From J061 sp003695725 [NCBI: Candidatus Schekmanbacteria bacterium] (lineage in GTDB: Bacteria; Schekmanbacteria; GWA2-38-11), in contig RFHX01000117.1 of assembly GCA_003695725.1 (NCBI GenBank), positions 1-12,925 of the forward strand: a stretch of 12,925 nt of DNA, in the 5' to 3' direction. The notes under the pieces were generated by a model. It was not told the DNA's origin. It did not search any database and was given only the letters and a program-made list of their open reading frames with translations. The position numbers were made by a program, and so were the translations under genes. Shown here one piece after another: positions 1-5,529 of this stretch (position 1 is its first letter; each line of letters starts with the position of its first letter).

Positions 1-1
1 A

Positions 2-136
2 AATAAAGGTTCAGTTACAATATCAGGATTTGGTGATACATACGATAAAGTCTATTTGGTTGTTGCTGTTGTAAGCAATGGAAAGAAAAATTACAAAAAC
101 GGAGTTCCTTATACAGTAAAAGCTGTACTTGAATAA
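2..136 (+). CDS. C-terminal end of an unidentified, probably exported protein (partial)
   Basis: The frame starting at base 2 is open from the window edge to TAA at 134-136 and encodes 44 residues, ending with PYTVKAVLE. The stretch contains an SGFGDTYDKVYLVVAVVS-like segment rich in alternating hydrophobic and polar residues, which suggests a beta-sandwich. Endings of this kind, with a Tyr-Asp-Lys-Val-X-Leu-Val-Val strand, occur at the C-termini of some secreted peptidase-like proteins of myxobacteria and uncultured bacteria. That resemblance is from memory and does not identify the protein. The start, any signal peptide and any catalytic domain lie outside the window. The gene converges on the UPF0182 gene with only 11 bases between the two stop codons, so there is no room for a terminator between them. 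It is real coding sequence at moderate confidence, with function unknown. Confidence 0.5.
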   Translation, partial: NKGSVTISGFGDTYDKVYLVVAVVSNGKKNYKNGVPYTVKAVLE

Positions 137-147
137 TATTTTTCTAT

Positions 148-2835
148 TTATTGATTTTTGATGAGAAGGTTTTGAATTTCTTTCATACTTTGTCCGTATC
201 CTGCCCAATCACCTTTTCTCATCTGTTCTAAGGCTTTGTTGAAAAACTTCCTTATTTTATTCAAGATTTCATTGGCATTTTCTTCTTTGGATTCGGTTGT
301 TTTTTCAATTTTTTCTTTTCCTATTTTTTTGATTTTTCCAAATATCTTTTCAATTGCAAGGTTGAGCGTTTCTTCCATAACTATTTCGTTTTCAAAGGCG
401 ACGATGACTCTTTTCAATTCAGGTAGTCCCCCACTCTGCGTTGCAGACAGATAGAGGGGCTGGACATAAAGGATTGATTTTTCGATAGGTATTACGAGAA
501 GACTGCCTCTAATGACAGATGACCCTCCCTGATTCCAAAGAGTCAATTGTTTCGATATTTCAGGATTCTGGTCGATTCTTGAATCGATTTGCTGTGGTCC
601 GTATACGAGCTTTTGTTTAGGAAAGTTATAAACTATTAATTTCCCATAATTGGGCATATCACATCTTGCCGCCATCCATGCAATCATATTATTTTTTCGG
701 CTCGGCGTAAAAGGTATCATCAAGATGAATTCCTCCTTATATTCATTTCCTGAAGACAGCTTCATTATCATATAGTAGGGCTTCATAATACCTAATCCTT
801 GGTTTGTTCCACTCGATGGTATTTTCCAGAGGTCTTCCTTGTTATAGAAAACTTGCGAATCTTTCATATGATATGCTGAGTATTTCAATGCTTGTATTAG
901 AAAAAGGTCTCTCGGATATCTGATGTGTTTTTTCAAACTTTTTGGCATTTTTTCAAATTTTTTAAAAACGCCGGGAAATATTTTGTCATAAACTTTAATT
1001 ATGGGATCCCTATCATCTACAATATAGTAATCAACAGAACCTTCATAGGCATCGATTACGACCTTTACAGAATTTCTGATGTAGTTTCCATATCCCTTCG
1101 TAGGGTCAGAATAGGGATAATTTGCTGTGAATGTATATGCGTCGATTATCCAGAAGAGTTTCCCATCATCTGATATGACTATATAGGGGTCAGAATCGAA
1201 TTTTAGAAAAGGTGTAAGGTGTTTTACTCTTTCATTAATCTTTCTATAGAACATTATCCTGCTTTCAGGTTTGATATCACTAGCAAGGAGTATCTTGATT
1301 TCTTTGAATTTTAGAGCAAAGAGAACTTTTTTCAGGAAACTGTCAACCTGCACTCCGCCGTTCCCTTGATAATGCGTATAGATATTCTTATCTCCTGAGG
1401 GATAGTCGAATTCCTTGCTTTCAGTGTTGACGAAGCAATAATCATTGGCAATTTCTCCATAATAAATTTCTGGCCTTTTGACTTCAGGACCTTTCAGAGA
1501 TTTGGGAGGTATATCTTTAATGAAAAGTTCAGGCAGGCCTTCTTCGCTCTTCTGATTGACAGGGCTGACGCATATGCCGTAGCCGTGTGTATAAGTGAGA
1601 TGTTCATTTATCCAGATTCGGCTTGGAAGATTTTTATAGGAAAGCTCACGCGGCGAAAGAGCTACCTGCCTATATTCACCATCTATCATATAACGGTCGT
1701 TGTCAACGCCCACAAAGTCATAGTAAGTTCTAATCTCCTGAAGCTGTGCAAAAGTGGAAAGCAGCGGCTCTTCATTCCATAAGCGGATATTCTTTATGGT
1801 AAGATTGTTTTTTTCAATATCTTCTTTAGTTAGGTTTTCAGATGCCGGAAAGGGTCGTTCTTCAATATTGTTCAACCCATAGGCGGTATTTGTAAACTTT
1901 ATGGCATAATCAATATATTTTTTTTCCTTAACCAATTCGTTGGGGGCGACTTGAAATCTTTGAATAAATTCAGGATATCCCTTTATGCCTGCAAAATAAA
2001 AGACCACGATAATTATAATTCCTGAAAGAGCGGCTTTATATGAAGGATAAAAGACATTTGAAATGAGGAGCATTCCAAGGGCAATGCAAAGCCACGAAAT
2101 AATCTTTAGCACAGGCAGAGAAGCATTGATATCAGTATATCCGGCGCCGAAGATGACACCTCTTTCGGAGAAAAGAAGCTCATACTGGTTTATTACGAAT
2201 TTGTATGAAAAAAGGAACAATAAAACACCGGCAAGAATCAAGAAATGCTTCTTTGCAAATTCAGATATTTTAACGCCCTTCTCAAGGATTATTATGTTTC
2301 TTCTTAAAAAATAAAGTGTTGCTGAAATAATGATTGAGAAAAGCAGTGAGACTAATAGCAGTTCATAAAAAACCTTGATGAGAGGAAGTTTAAAAATATA
2401 GAAGCTTATATCCTTTGAGAAGAGGGGATCTTTAATGTTGAAGGGGAGAGAATTGAGGTATTTTAGCGCCAATTCCCAGTTTGAAGCTCCCCAAGTACTT
2501 AATATATAGGCAAGAAAAATTGCTGCTATATACGCAAATCTTGATGACTGCTCACTGTAGCGGTCTATCTCTGGAAGTTCAATGATATTGCCGGAAGTGC
2601 GTGGTATTTCGAGTGGTTTTCTTCTTCCTGCCAGAAAAATGTTGATTGCGCTTATTATAAAGAAAATTCCTCCAGCTGTTATTCCTGTAATGATTTTTGC
2701 AAGTAGCGTAGTTTTAAAGATTTGCGTATATCCAAGATGGGAAAACCAGAGAAAATCTACTGACAAGTCAATAAAATTGAAAAAAAGAGGAATTACAAAG
2801 GCAATAAGAAGGAATATAATCAAAAAAATCCTCAT
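148..2835 (-). CDS. UPF0182 (COG1615) family integral membrane protein
   Basis: This is a full-length UPF0182 protein of 895 residues, near the roughly 900 usual for the family, whose function is unknown. The N-terminal part carries about seven membrane helices (roughly residues 4-20, 43-68, 100-114, 152-176, 197-215, 239-261 and 268-284). A long region that should lie outside the cytoplasm follows. Family landmarks from memory are DPLFSKDISFYIF near 136-148, GAGYTD near 230-235, VAPNEL near 296-301, RLWNEEPLL near 351-359, VDNDRY near 377-382, and HLTYTHGYG near 412-420 followed by SPVN. The charged C-terminal tail ends in a GDWAGYG-type motif, also common in the family. An ATG 33 codons further upstream is open, but the ATG at 2835 directly precedes the MRIFLIIFLL membrane helix and has an AAAGGAGAA site, so I chose it. 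The gene is divergent from the F0 genes. Its role here is unknown; envelope-stress or transport ideas would be speculation. Confidence 0.93.
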   Translation of the reverse strand: MRIFLIIFLLIAFVIPLFFNFIDLSVDFLWFSHLGYTQIFKTTLLAKIITGITAGGIFFIISAINIFLAGRRKPLEIPRTSGNIIELPEIDRYSEQSSRFAYIAAIFLAYILSTWGASNWELALKYLNSLPFNIKDPLFSKDISFYIFKLPLIKVFYELLLVSLLFSIIISATLYFLRRNIIILEKGVKISEFAKKHFLILAGVLLFLFSYKFVINQYELLFSERGVIFGAGYTDINASLPVLKIISWLCIALGMLLISNVFYPSYKAALSGIIIIVVFYFAGIKGYPEFIQRFQVAPNELVKEKKYIDYAIKFTNTAYGLNNIEERPFPASENLTKEDIEKNNLTIKNIRLWNEEPLLSTFAQLQEIRTYYDFVGVDNDRYMIDGEYRQVALSPRELSYKNLPSRIWINEHLTYTHGYGICVSPVNQKSEEGLPELFIKDIPPKSLKGPEVKRPEIYYGEIANDYCFVNTESKEFDYPSGDKNIYTHYQGNGGVQVDSFLKKVLFALKFKEIKILLASDIKPESRIMFYRKINERVKHLTPFLKFDSDPYIVISDDGKLFWIIDAYTFTANYPYSDPTKGYGNYIRNSVKVVIDAYEGSVDYYIVDDRDPIIKVYDKIFPGVFKKFEKMPKSLKKHIRYPRDLFLIQALKYSAYHMKDSQVFYNKEDLWKIPSSGTNQGLGIMKPYYMIMKLSSGNEYKEEFILMIPFTPSRKNNMIAWMAARCDMPNYGKLIVYNFPKQKLVYGPQQIDSRIDQNPEISKQLTLWNQGGSSVIRGSLLVIPIEKSILYVQPLYLSATQSGGLPELKRVIVAFENEIVMEETLNLAIEKIFGKIKKIGKEKIEKTTESKEENANEILNKIRKFFNKALEQMRKGDWAGYGQSMKEIQNLLIKNQ

Positions 2836-2841
2836 TTTTAA

Positions 2842-2850
2842 TTCTCCTTT
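2842..2850 (-). promoter_or_regulatory. Ribosome binding site that fixes the UPF0182 start
   Basis: Read on the minus strand this is AAAGGAGAA, six bases upstream of the ATG at 2835. It supports that start over the longer open frame beginning at 2934, whose extra 33 residues look unlike a leader of this family. Confidence 0.75.
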
Positions 2851-2875
2851 AATTAATGTTGGAGAGGCGCTTAAA

Positions 2876-2914
2876 CTGTTTTCCTTCTTTATTTTATATA
2901 GAGAAAGAAAACAG
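2876..2914. repeat. Imperfect inverted repeat upstream of UPF0182, possible operator or leader hairpin
   Basis: CTGTTTTC (2876-2883) is the exact reverse complement of GAAAACAG (2907-2914). After one mismatch (2884/2906) the pairing continues for five more positions, one of them a G-T pair, around an AT-rich loop at 2890-2900. Read on the minus strand, the loop contains TATATAAAAT, which offers a -10-like TATAAA for the UPF0182 gene, although no good -35 box lies at standard spacing. It could be an operator covering a promoter, or a hairpin in the 5' leader. The symmetry is directly seen and the function is inferred. Confidence 0.4.
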
Positions 2915-3081
2915 CATATAAGCAATAAATACAAGACTTTTATTCTGAAAAAAAGCTTTTTTTGAATTGATCAAAAAATGAAGAGATTGTCATATCGATG
3001 AATTTCCCAATTTTTCAAAGGGAGCCATTTTTCTGTAGTGAGAAGAGAGGAAATAAACATAAAATATCAAAGCATTTTCCC

Positions 3082-3110
3082 TTGACATATATTTTTTTTA
3101 TGTGTTAAAG
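3082..3110 (+). promoter_or_regulatory. Candidate sigma-70-type promoter for the F0 genes
   Basis: A perfect -35 box, TTGACA, lies at 3082-3087. At 16-17 bases of spacing only weak -10 candidates are present (GTTAAA at 3104-3109 or TTAAAG at 3105-3110), each matching TATAAT at three of six positions. A TG dinucleotide at 3101-3102 could help the first as an extended -10. It is about 95 bases upstream of the first F0-cluster start codon and is the best promoter candidate I can see on this strand. Confidence 0.4.
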
Positions 3111-3133
3111 ACAGCAAATTTATTTTACAGGAT

Positions 3134-3176
3134 AAAGCCTTTTTTTGAGCGATAACTATTAGATTTAAAAGGCTTT
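3134..3176 (+). repeat. Inverted repeat in the presumed F0 operon leader
   Basis: AAAGCCTTTT (3134-3143) is the exact reverse complement of AAAAGGCTTT (3167-3176), with a 23-base loop between them. It lies between the candidate promoter and the start codon at 3203. The base after the second arm leads into a pyrimidine-rich but interrupted run (TTCTTGT), so it is a poor intrinsic terminator. A leader hairpin affecting transcription or mRNA stability is possible. Confidence 0.35.
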
Positions 3177-3202
3177 TCTTGTAAAAAAAGAGTGTTCCTT
3201 TA

Positions 3203-3424
3203 ATGGGAAATGAAGACAACGAGAAAAGGAAAGAATACCGTCAATGGGGTCTTCTAAGCACTATAGGAATCACTCTGGTAGCATCAACATGCGTTGGACT
3301 TGCAATTGGCTATTATTTGGATAAATGGCTTGGAACTAAGCCTCTGTTTATAATTATTTGGACAATTTTAGGTGTTGCTGCGGGCTTTAAAGAGATGTTT
3401 TCAATAATAAAAAAGGGCGAATAG
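3203..3424 (+). CDS. AtpZ/AtpI-like small F0-associated membrane protein
   Basis: This 73-residue protein matches the small AtpZ/AtpI-type family encoded at the front of many ATP synthase operons. A short charged N-terminus (NEDNEKRKEYRQW) precedes helix one (about 18-36), a GYYLDKWLGTKPLF segment with the family's Gly-Tyr-X-Leu-Asp and Gly-Thr-X-Pro pattern (36-49), helix two (about 48-62) and a basic tail. Family members are thought to assist assembly or Mg supply of the ATP synthase rather than being structural subunits. The longer classical AtpI (about 120 residues) is not seen. Only a weak A/G-rich ribosome binding site precedes the ATG. It is the first gene of the F0 cluster, with six bases between its stop codon and atpB. 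Confidence 0.85.
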   Translation: MGNEDNEKRKEYRQWGLLSTIGITLVASTCVGLAIGYYLDKWLGTKPLFIIIWTILGVAAGFKEMFSIIKKGE

Positions 3425-3430
3425 AAAAAG

Positions 3431-4117
3431 ATGGAACATCCACCGGTATATTTATTTCTCTTGCTTGGAATACCTGAGCATATTCAGGAAGAGTACCGCT
3501 ATGTGATGCTTGCTGTGCTTGTCACTCTAATTCTGACCCTTATTTCTTTGTGGGCAAAAAGAAATTTGCAGGAAATCCCTACCGGCAAACAGAATTTTTT
3601 TGAATTTGTCGTAGGAGGAATACTCGACTTTATGGAAGAAATCATGGGACATGAAGCTAAAAGATTTCTTCCTCTTATTGGTACTCTCGGATTCTTCATT
3701 CTAACATCGAATCTATTGGGACTGATACCGGGTTTTGATTCGCCAACTGCGAATATTAACGCAACCGGTGGTTGTGCAATAGTTGTTTTTTTCACAACTC
3801 ATATTGTAGGTATAAAGAGGCACGGACTTAAATATGTAAAACAGTTTACTGGTCCTATTCCTTGGCTTGCGCCATTGATGATCCCTATTGAATTGATAAG
3901 CCATATTGTACGGCCTGTTTCACTGTCGATAAGATTATTTGGCAACATTTTTGGGGGTCATCTTGTGATTGGAAGTTTTTTGGGGCTTGTATCTATTCCA
4001 TTGATTTATCCTTTGCCTATGATGGCAATGGAGATATTTGTTGCTTTTGTGCAGACTTTGATTTTTATAGTGCTATCAATGATTTACATTTCTCTGGCTC
4101 TGTCAGAAGAACATTGA
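3431..4117 (+). CDS. atpB: F-type ATP synthase F0 subunit a
   Basis: Subunit a is the stator protein that forms the two ion half-channels next to the rotating c-ring in the cytoplasmic membrane. At 228 residues it is a usual length for bacteria other than enterics. The diagnostic segment is RPVSLSIRLFGNIFGGH (161-177), in which Arg168 corresponds to the essential Arg210 of E. coli that releases the ion from the c-subunit carboxylate. Other family signs are SNLLGLIPG (93-101), PIELISHIVRP (152-162), and a last helix with Glu201 and Gln208 in the MAMEIFVAFVQTLIF region. About five membrane helices are apparent. The ribosome binding site is poor, and translation may couple to the preceding gene, six bases away. 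Subunit b and the F1 genes do not follow, so the ATP synthase genes are split. Confidence 0.96.
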   Translation: MEHPPVYLFLLLGIPEHIQEEYRYVMLAVLVTLILTLISLWAKRNLQEIPTGKQNFFEFVVGGILDFMEEIMGHEAKRFLPLIGTLGFFILTSNLLGLIPGFDSPTANINATGGCAIVVFFTTHIVGIKRHGLKYVKQFTGPIPWLAPLMIPIELISHIVRPVSLSIRLFGNIFGGHLVIGSFLGLVSIPLIYPLPMMAMEIFVAFVQTLIFIVLSMIYISLALSEEH

Positions 4118-4161
4118 GATTGATATAAAACTTTGTGAGTTTAAAGAATTTTAATTTTTAC

Positions 4162-4171
4162 AAGGGGGTGA
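4162..4171 (+). promoter_or_regulatory. Strong extended ribosome binding site of atpE
   Basis: AAGGGGGTGA has one mismatch to the full anti-Shine-Dalgarno complement and lies six bases before the atpE ATG. It follows an A/T-rich 60-base spacer. Strong initiation fits the need for many c-subunits per ATP synthase. Confidence 0.7.
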
Positions 4172-4177
4172 AAACTG

Positions 4178-4504
4178 ATGAAAAAGGTTGCTTTGACAAT
4201 GCTTGTTTTAATGTTTGCGTGTTTGATTTTTGCGCCTACCGCAATGGCTGAAGAAGCAGCGGAGGGAGCTGTAAGCGGAGTCAATTTTACCTATGTGTGG
4301 GTTGCTTGCGCTTTTGGCATTGCTATTGCTGCATTTGGAGGCGCTCTTGGACAGGGACGCAGTGTAAGCTCTGCAATGGAAGGTATTGCAAGGAATCCTA
4401 ATGCTTCTGGTAAGATTCAGACTGCAATGATTATCGGTCTCGCTCTTATCGAGTCACTGGTAATTTATGCTCTTGTTGTTGTTCTGATTCTTCTCTTTAA
4501 ATAA
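4178..4504 (+). CDS. atpE: F-type ATP synthase F0 subunit c, with N-terminal signal-like extension
   Basis: Subunit c makes the rotor ring that carries ions through the membrane. The 108 residues exceed the usual 75-90 because of an N-terminal hydrophobic leader (MKK, then a Leu/Val/Phe core, ending TAMA at 21-24 before EE) that looks like a cleavable signal peptide. The mature part has helix one (about 38-60, Gly/Ala-rich), the polar loop with ARNP at 71-74, and helix two (about 82-107) bearing the ion-binding Glu92 in GLALIESLVIYAL. Gln59 (13 residues before Arg72), Glu92, Ser93 and Tyr97 fall at positions equivalent to Gln32, Glu65, Ser66 and Tyr70 of the Na-binding Ilyobacter c-ring. Leu94 replaces Thr67, so ion choice is uncertain. 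The gene follows atpB after 60 bases and has an unusually strong ribosome binding site. Confidence 0.96.
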   Translation: MKKVALTMLVLMFACLIFAPTAMAEEAAEGAVSGVNFTYVWVACAFGIAIAAFGGALGQGRSVSSAMEGIARNPNASGKIQTAMIIGLALIESLVIYALVVVLILLFK

Positions 4505-4537
4505 TGAAGCATTTAGGTTGGTAATATATAAGGAAGA

Positions 4538-4576
4538 TTTGGCGGGGGATAAAGGAACGATTTATCCTCCGCTAAA
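4538..4576. terminator. Strong stem-loop between atpE and nuoA (terminator or processing element)
   Basis: Bases 4538-4553 pair with 4561-4576 to give a 16-base-pair stem (two G-T pairs) around the seven-base loop GGAACGA. The GC-rich core is GGCGGGGG facing CCTCCGCT. No U-run follows on either strand (AATATTGTT downstream on plus), so it is not a classic intrinsic terminator. It may end or attenuate the F0 transcript, or protect its 3' end. The spacer from the stem to nuoA contains no convincing promoter, so read-through into nuo remains possible. Confidence 0.55.
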
Positions 4577-4633
4577 AATATTGTTAAAAGTAAGAAATAC
4601 ATAATCCTTTTAGTTTAACGCAGGAATATTCAG

Positions 4634-5035
4634 GTGGAAAAGGGACTTAATCCATACCTGCCAGTCATAATAATGCTTGTTGTTGCAGTCGGTTTTGCCG
4701 CTGTCAACATTATACTCTCTTATCTTGTAGGTAAAAGAAAAATTCATTCTGAAAAACTTTCACCCTATGAGTGTGGTATGCCCCCAATCGGTTCAGCAAG
4801 AATTCGTTTTCCTATAAAATTTTATCTTATTGGAATGCTCTTCATCATATTTGATATAGAAGCTGTATTTCTATATCCGTGGGCGGCAGTTTTGAAATCT
4901 ATCAAAAGTTATGGTGCTTTTGTTTTTTATGAAATGGTTGTTTTCATAATTATTCTTCTCTTAGGTCTTCTTTATTTGTGGAAAAGGAAAGCTCTTGAAT
5001 GGGAAAAAAGCAGTGAAGAATTTGGAGAAACTTGA
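4634..5035 (+). CDS. nuoA: NADH-quinone oxidoreductase subunit A
   Basis: NuoA (ND3-type) is a small membrane subunit at the junction of the membrane arm with the quinone module of complex I. The 133 residues hold three expected helices (about 9-32, 64-86 and 95-116). The signature loop SPYECGMPP (43-51) contains the Cys that in ND3 tracks the active/deactive state. RIRFPIKFYLIGMLFIIFD then leads to the conserved Asp-Ile-Glu (FDIEAVFLYPW) in helix two. The start is GTG at 4634 with AGGA eight bases upstream. It is the first gene of the nuo run, and its TGA stop overlaps the next ATG by one base. The usual next genes nuoB, nuoC and nuoD are absent. Confidence 0.95.
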   Translation: MEKGLNPYLPVIIMLVVAVGFAAVNIILSYLVGKRKIHSEKLSPYECGMPPIGSARIRFPIKFYLIGMLFIIFDIEAVFLYPWAAVLKSIKSYGAFVFYEMVVFIIILLLGLLYLWKRKALEWEKSSEEFGET

Positions 5036-5505
5036 TGGCTGCTGAAAATGGTGAGGTTGATAAAAAAATAGACGAGCTTCTCAAAAAATATCCCCGAAAG
5101 GATGCCGCACTTTTGCCTTTACTTCATCTTTTTCAGGAAAGGGAAGGATGGATTAGCAAAGAATCTATGGAAAAAGCGGCGCAAATATTGGAAATTCCTA
5201 CAAGCCGTGTTAGAGGCGTTGCTACATTCTATACAATGTATAACAAAGAAAAGGTTGGCAGATATTTCATTCAAGTCTGTACGAATATTGCCTGCCATCT
5301 TCTTGAAGCACGCAAAATTGTTGAACATATAGAAAAGAAGCTTGGGATCAAGGTAGGTGAAACAACACCTGACGGAAAATTTTCTTTGATTACGGTTGAA
5401 TGTCTTGGTTCTTGCGGCACAGCACCTATGATGCAAATAAACAATGATTATTATGAAAATCTTACAATTGAGAAAGTTGATAGCATTTTGGACGGCTTGA
5501 AATAG
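5035..5505 (+). CDS. nuoE: NADH-quinone oxidoreductase subunit E (2Fe-2S, thioredoxin-like)
   Basis: NuoE is the 24-kDa-type subunit that carries cluster N1a beside the FMN subunit NuoF. The 156 residues comprise an N-terminal helical domain (about 8-70, with RVRGVATFYTMY at 58-69, a family signature) and a thioredoxin-like 2Fe-2S domain. The four ligands are visible as Cys82 and Cys87 (C-x4-C) and Cys123 and Cys127 (C-x3-C, in ECLGSCGTAP). The start is taken as ATG 5035, with GGAG eight bases upstream and a one-base TGATG overlap with the nuoA stop. A TTG one codon earlier is less likely. The neighbours are odd: no nuoF or nuoG follows, so its normal partners must be encoded elsewhere. It could also serve another NuoE-type enzyme such as a hydrogenase or formate dehydrogenase diaphorase, although its place in the nuo run argues for complex I. 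Confidence 0.95.
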   Translation: MAAENGEVDKKIDELLKKYPRKDAALLPLLHLFQEREGWISKESMEKAAQILEIPTSRVRGVATFYTMYNKEKVGRYFIQVCTNIACHLLEARKIVEHIEKKLGIKVGETTPDGKFSLITVECLGSCGTAPMMQINNDYYENLTIEKVDSILDGLK

Positions 5506-5529
5506 ATTTGAGACAGAAAAAAAGGGAAA

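Larger units (their letters stand above)
2836..3202. other. AT-rich divergent intergenic region between UPF0182 and the F0 genes
   Basis: This 367-base stretch holds no convincing gene. It separates the leftward UPF0182 gene from the rightward F0 cluster and should hold promoters for both. Visible elements are the UPF0182 ribosome binding site, an imperfect inverted repeat (2876-2914), a perfect 16-base palindrome of seven A, GC and seven T at 2948-2963, a short TTGATCAA palindrome at 2967-2974, a TTGACA box at 3082-3087, and an inverted repeat in the presumed leader at 3134-3176. I see no tRNA, riboswitch or transposon end. Confidence 0.7.

Noticed and set aside
2835-2934. Longer N-terminus for the UPF0182 protein from the upstream ATG
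   Set aside because: The extra 33 residues cover the inverted repeat and the ribosome binding site of the inner ATG, and the family normally begins just before the first membrane helix.
2582-2965. Plus-strand 127-residue open frame opposite the UPF0182 N-terminus
   Set aside because: It is a shadow of the membrane-helix codons on the other strand, with no ribosome site and no family features.
2967-2974. TTGATCAA as an FNR-type oxygen-sensor site
   Set aside because: FNR sites have TTGAT and ATCAA separated by four bases. Here the halves are fused with no spacer, so the match is not valid.
4577-4633. Separate promoter for nuoA in the spacer after the stem-loop
   Set aside because: TTGTTA and CATAAT-like strings are present, but their spacing of about 13 bases is too short for a standard promoter.
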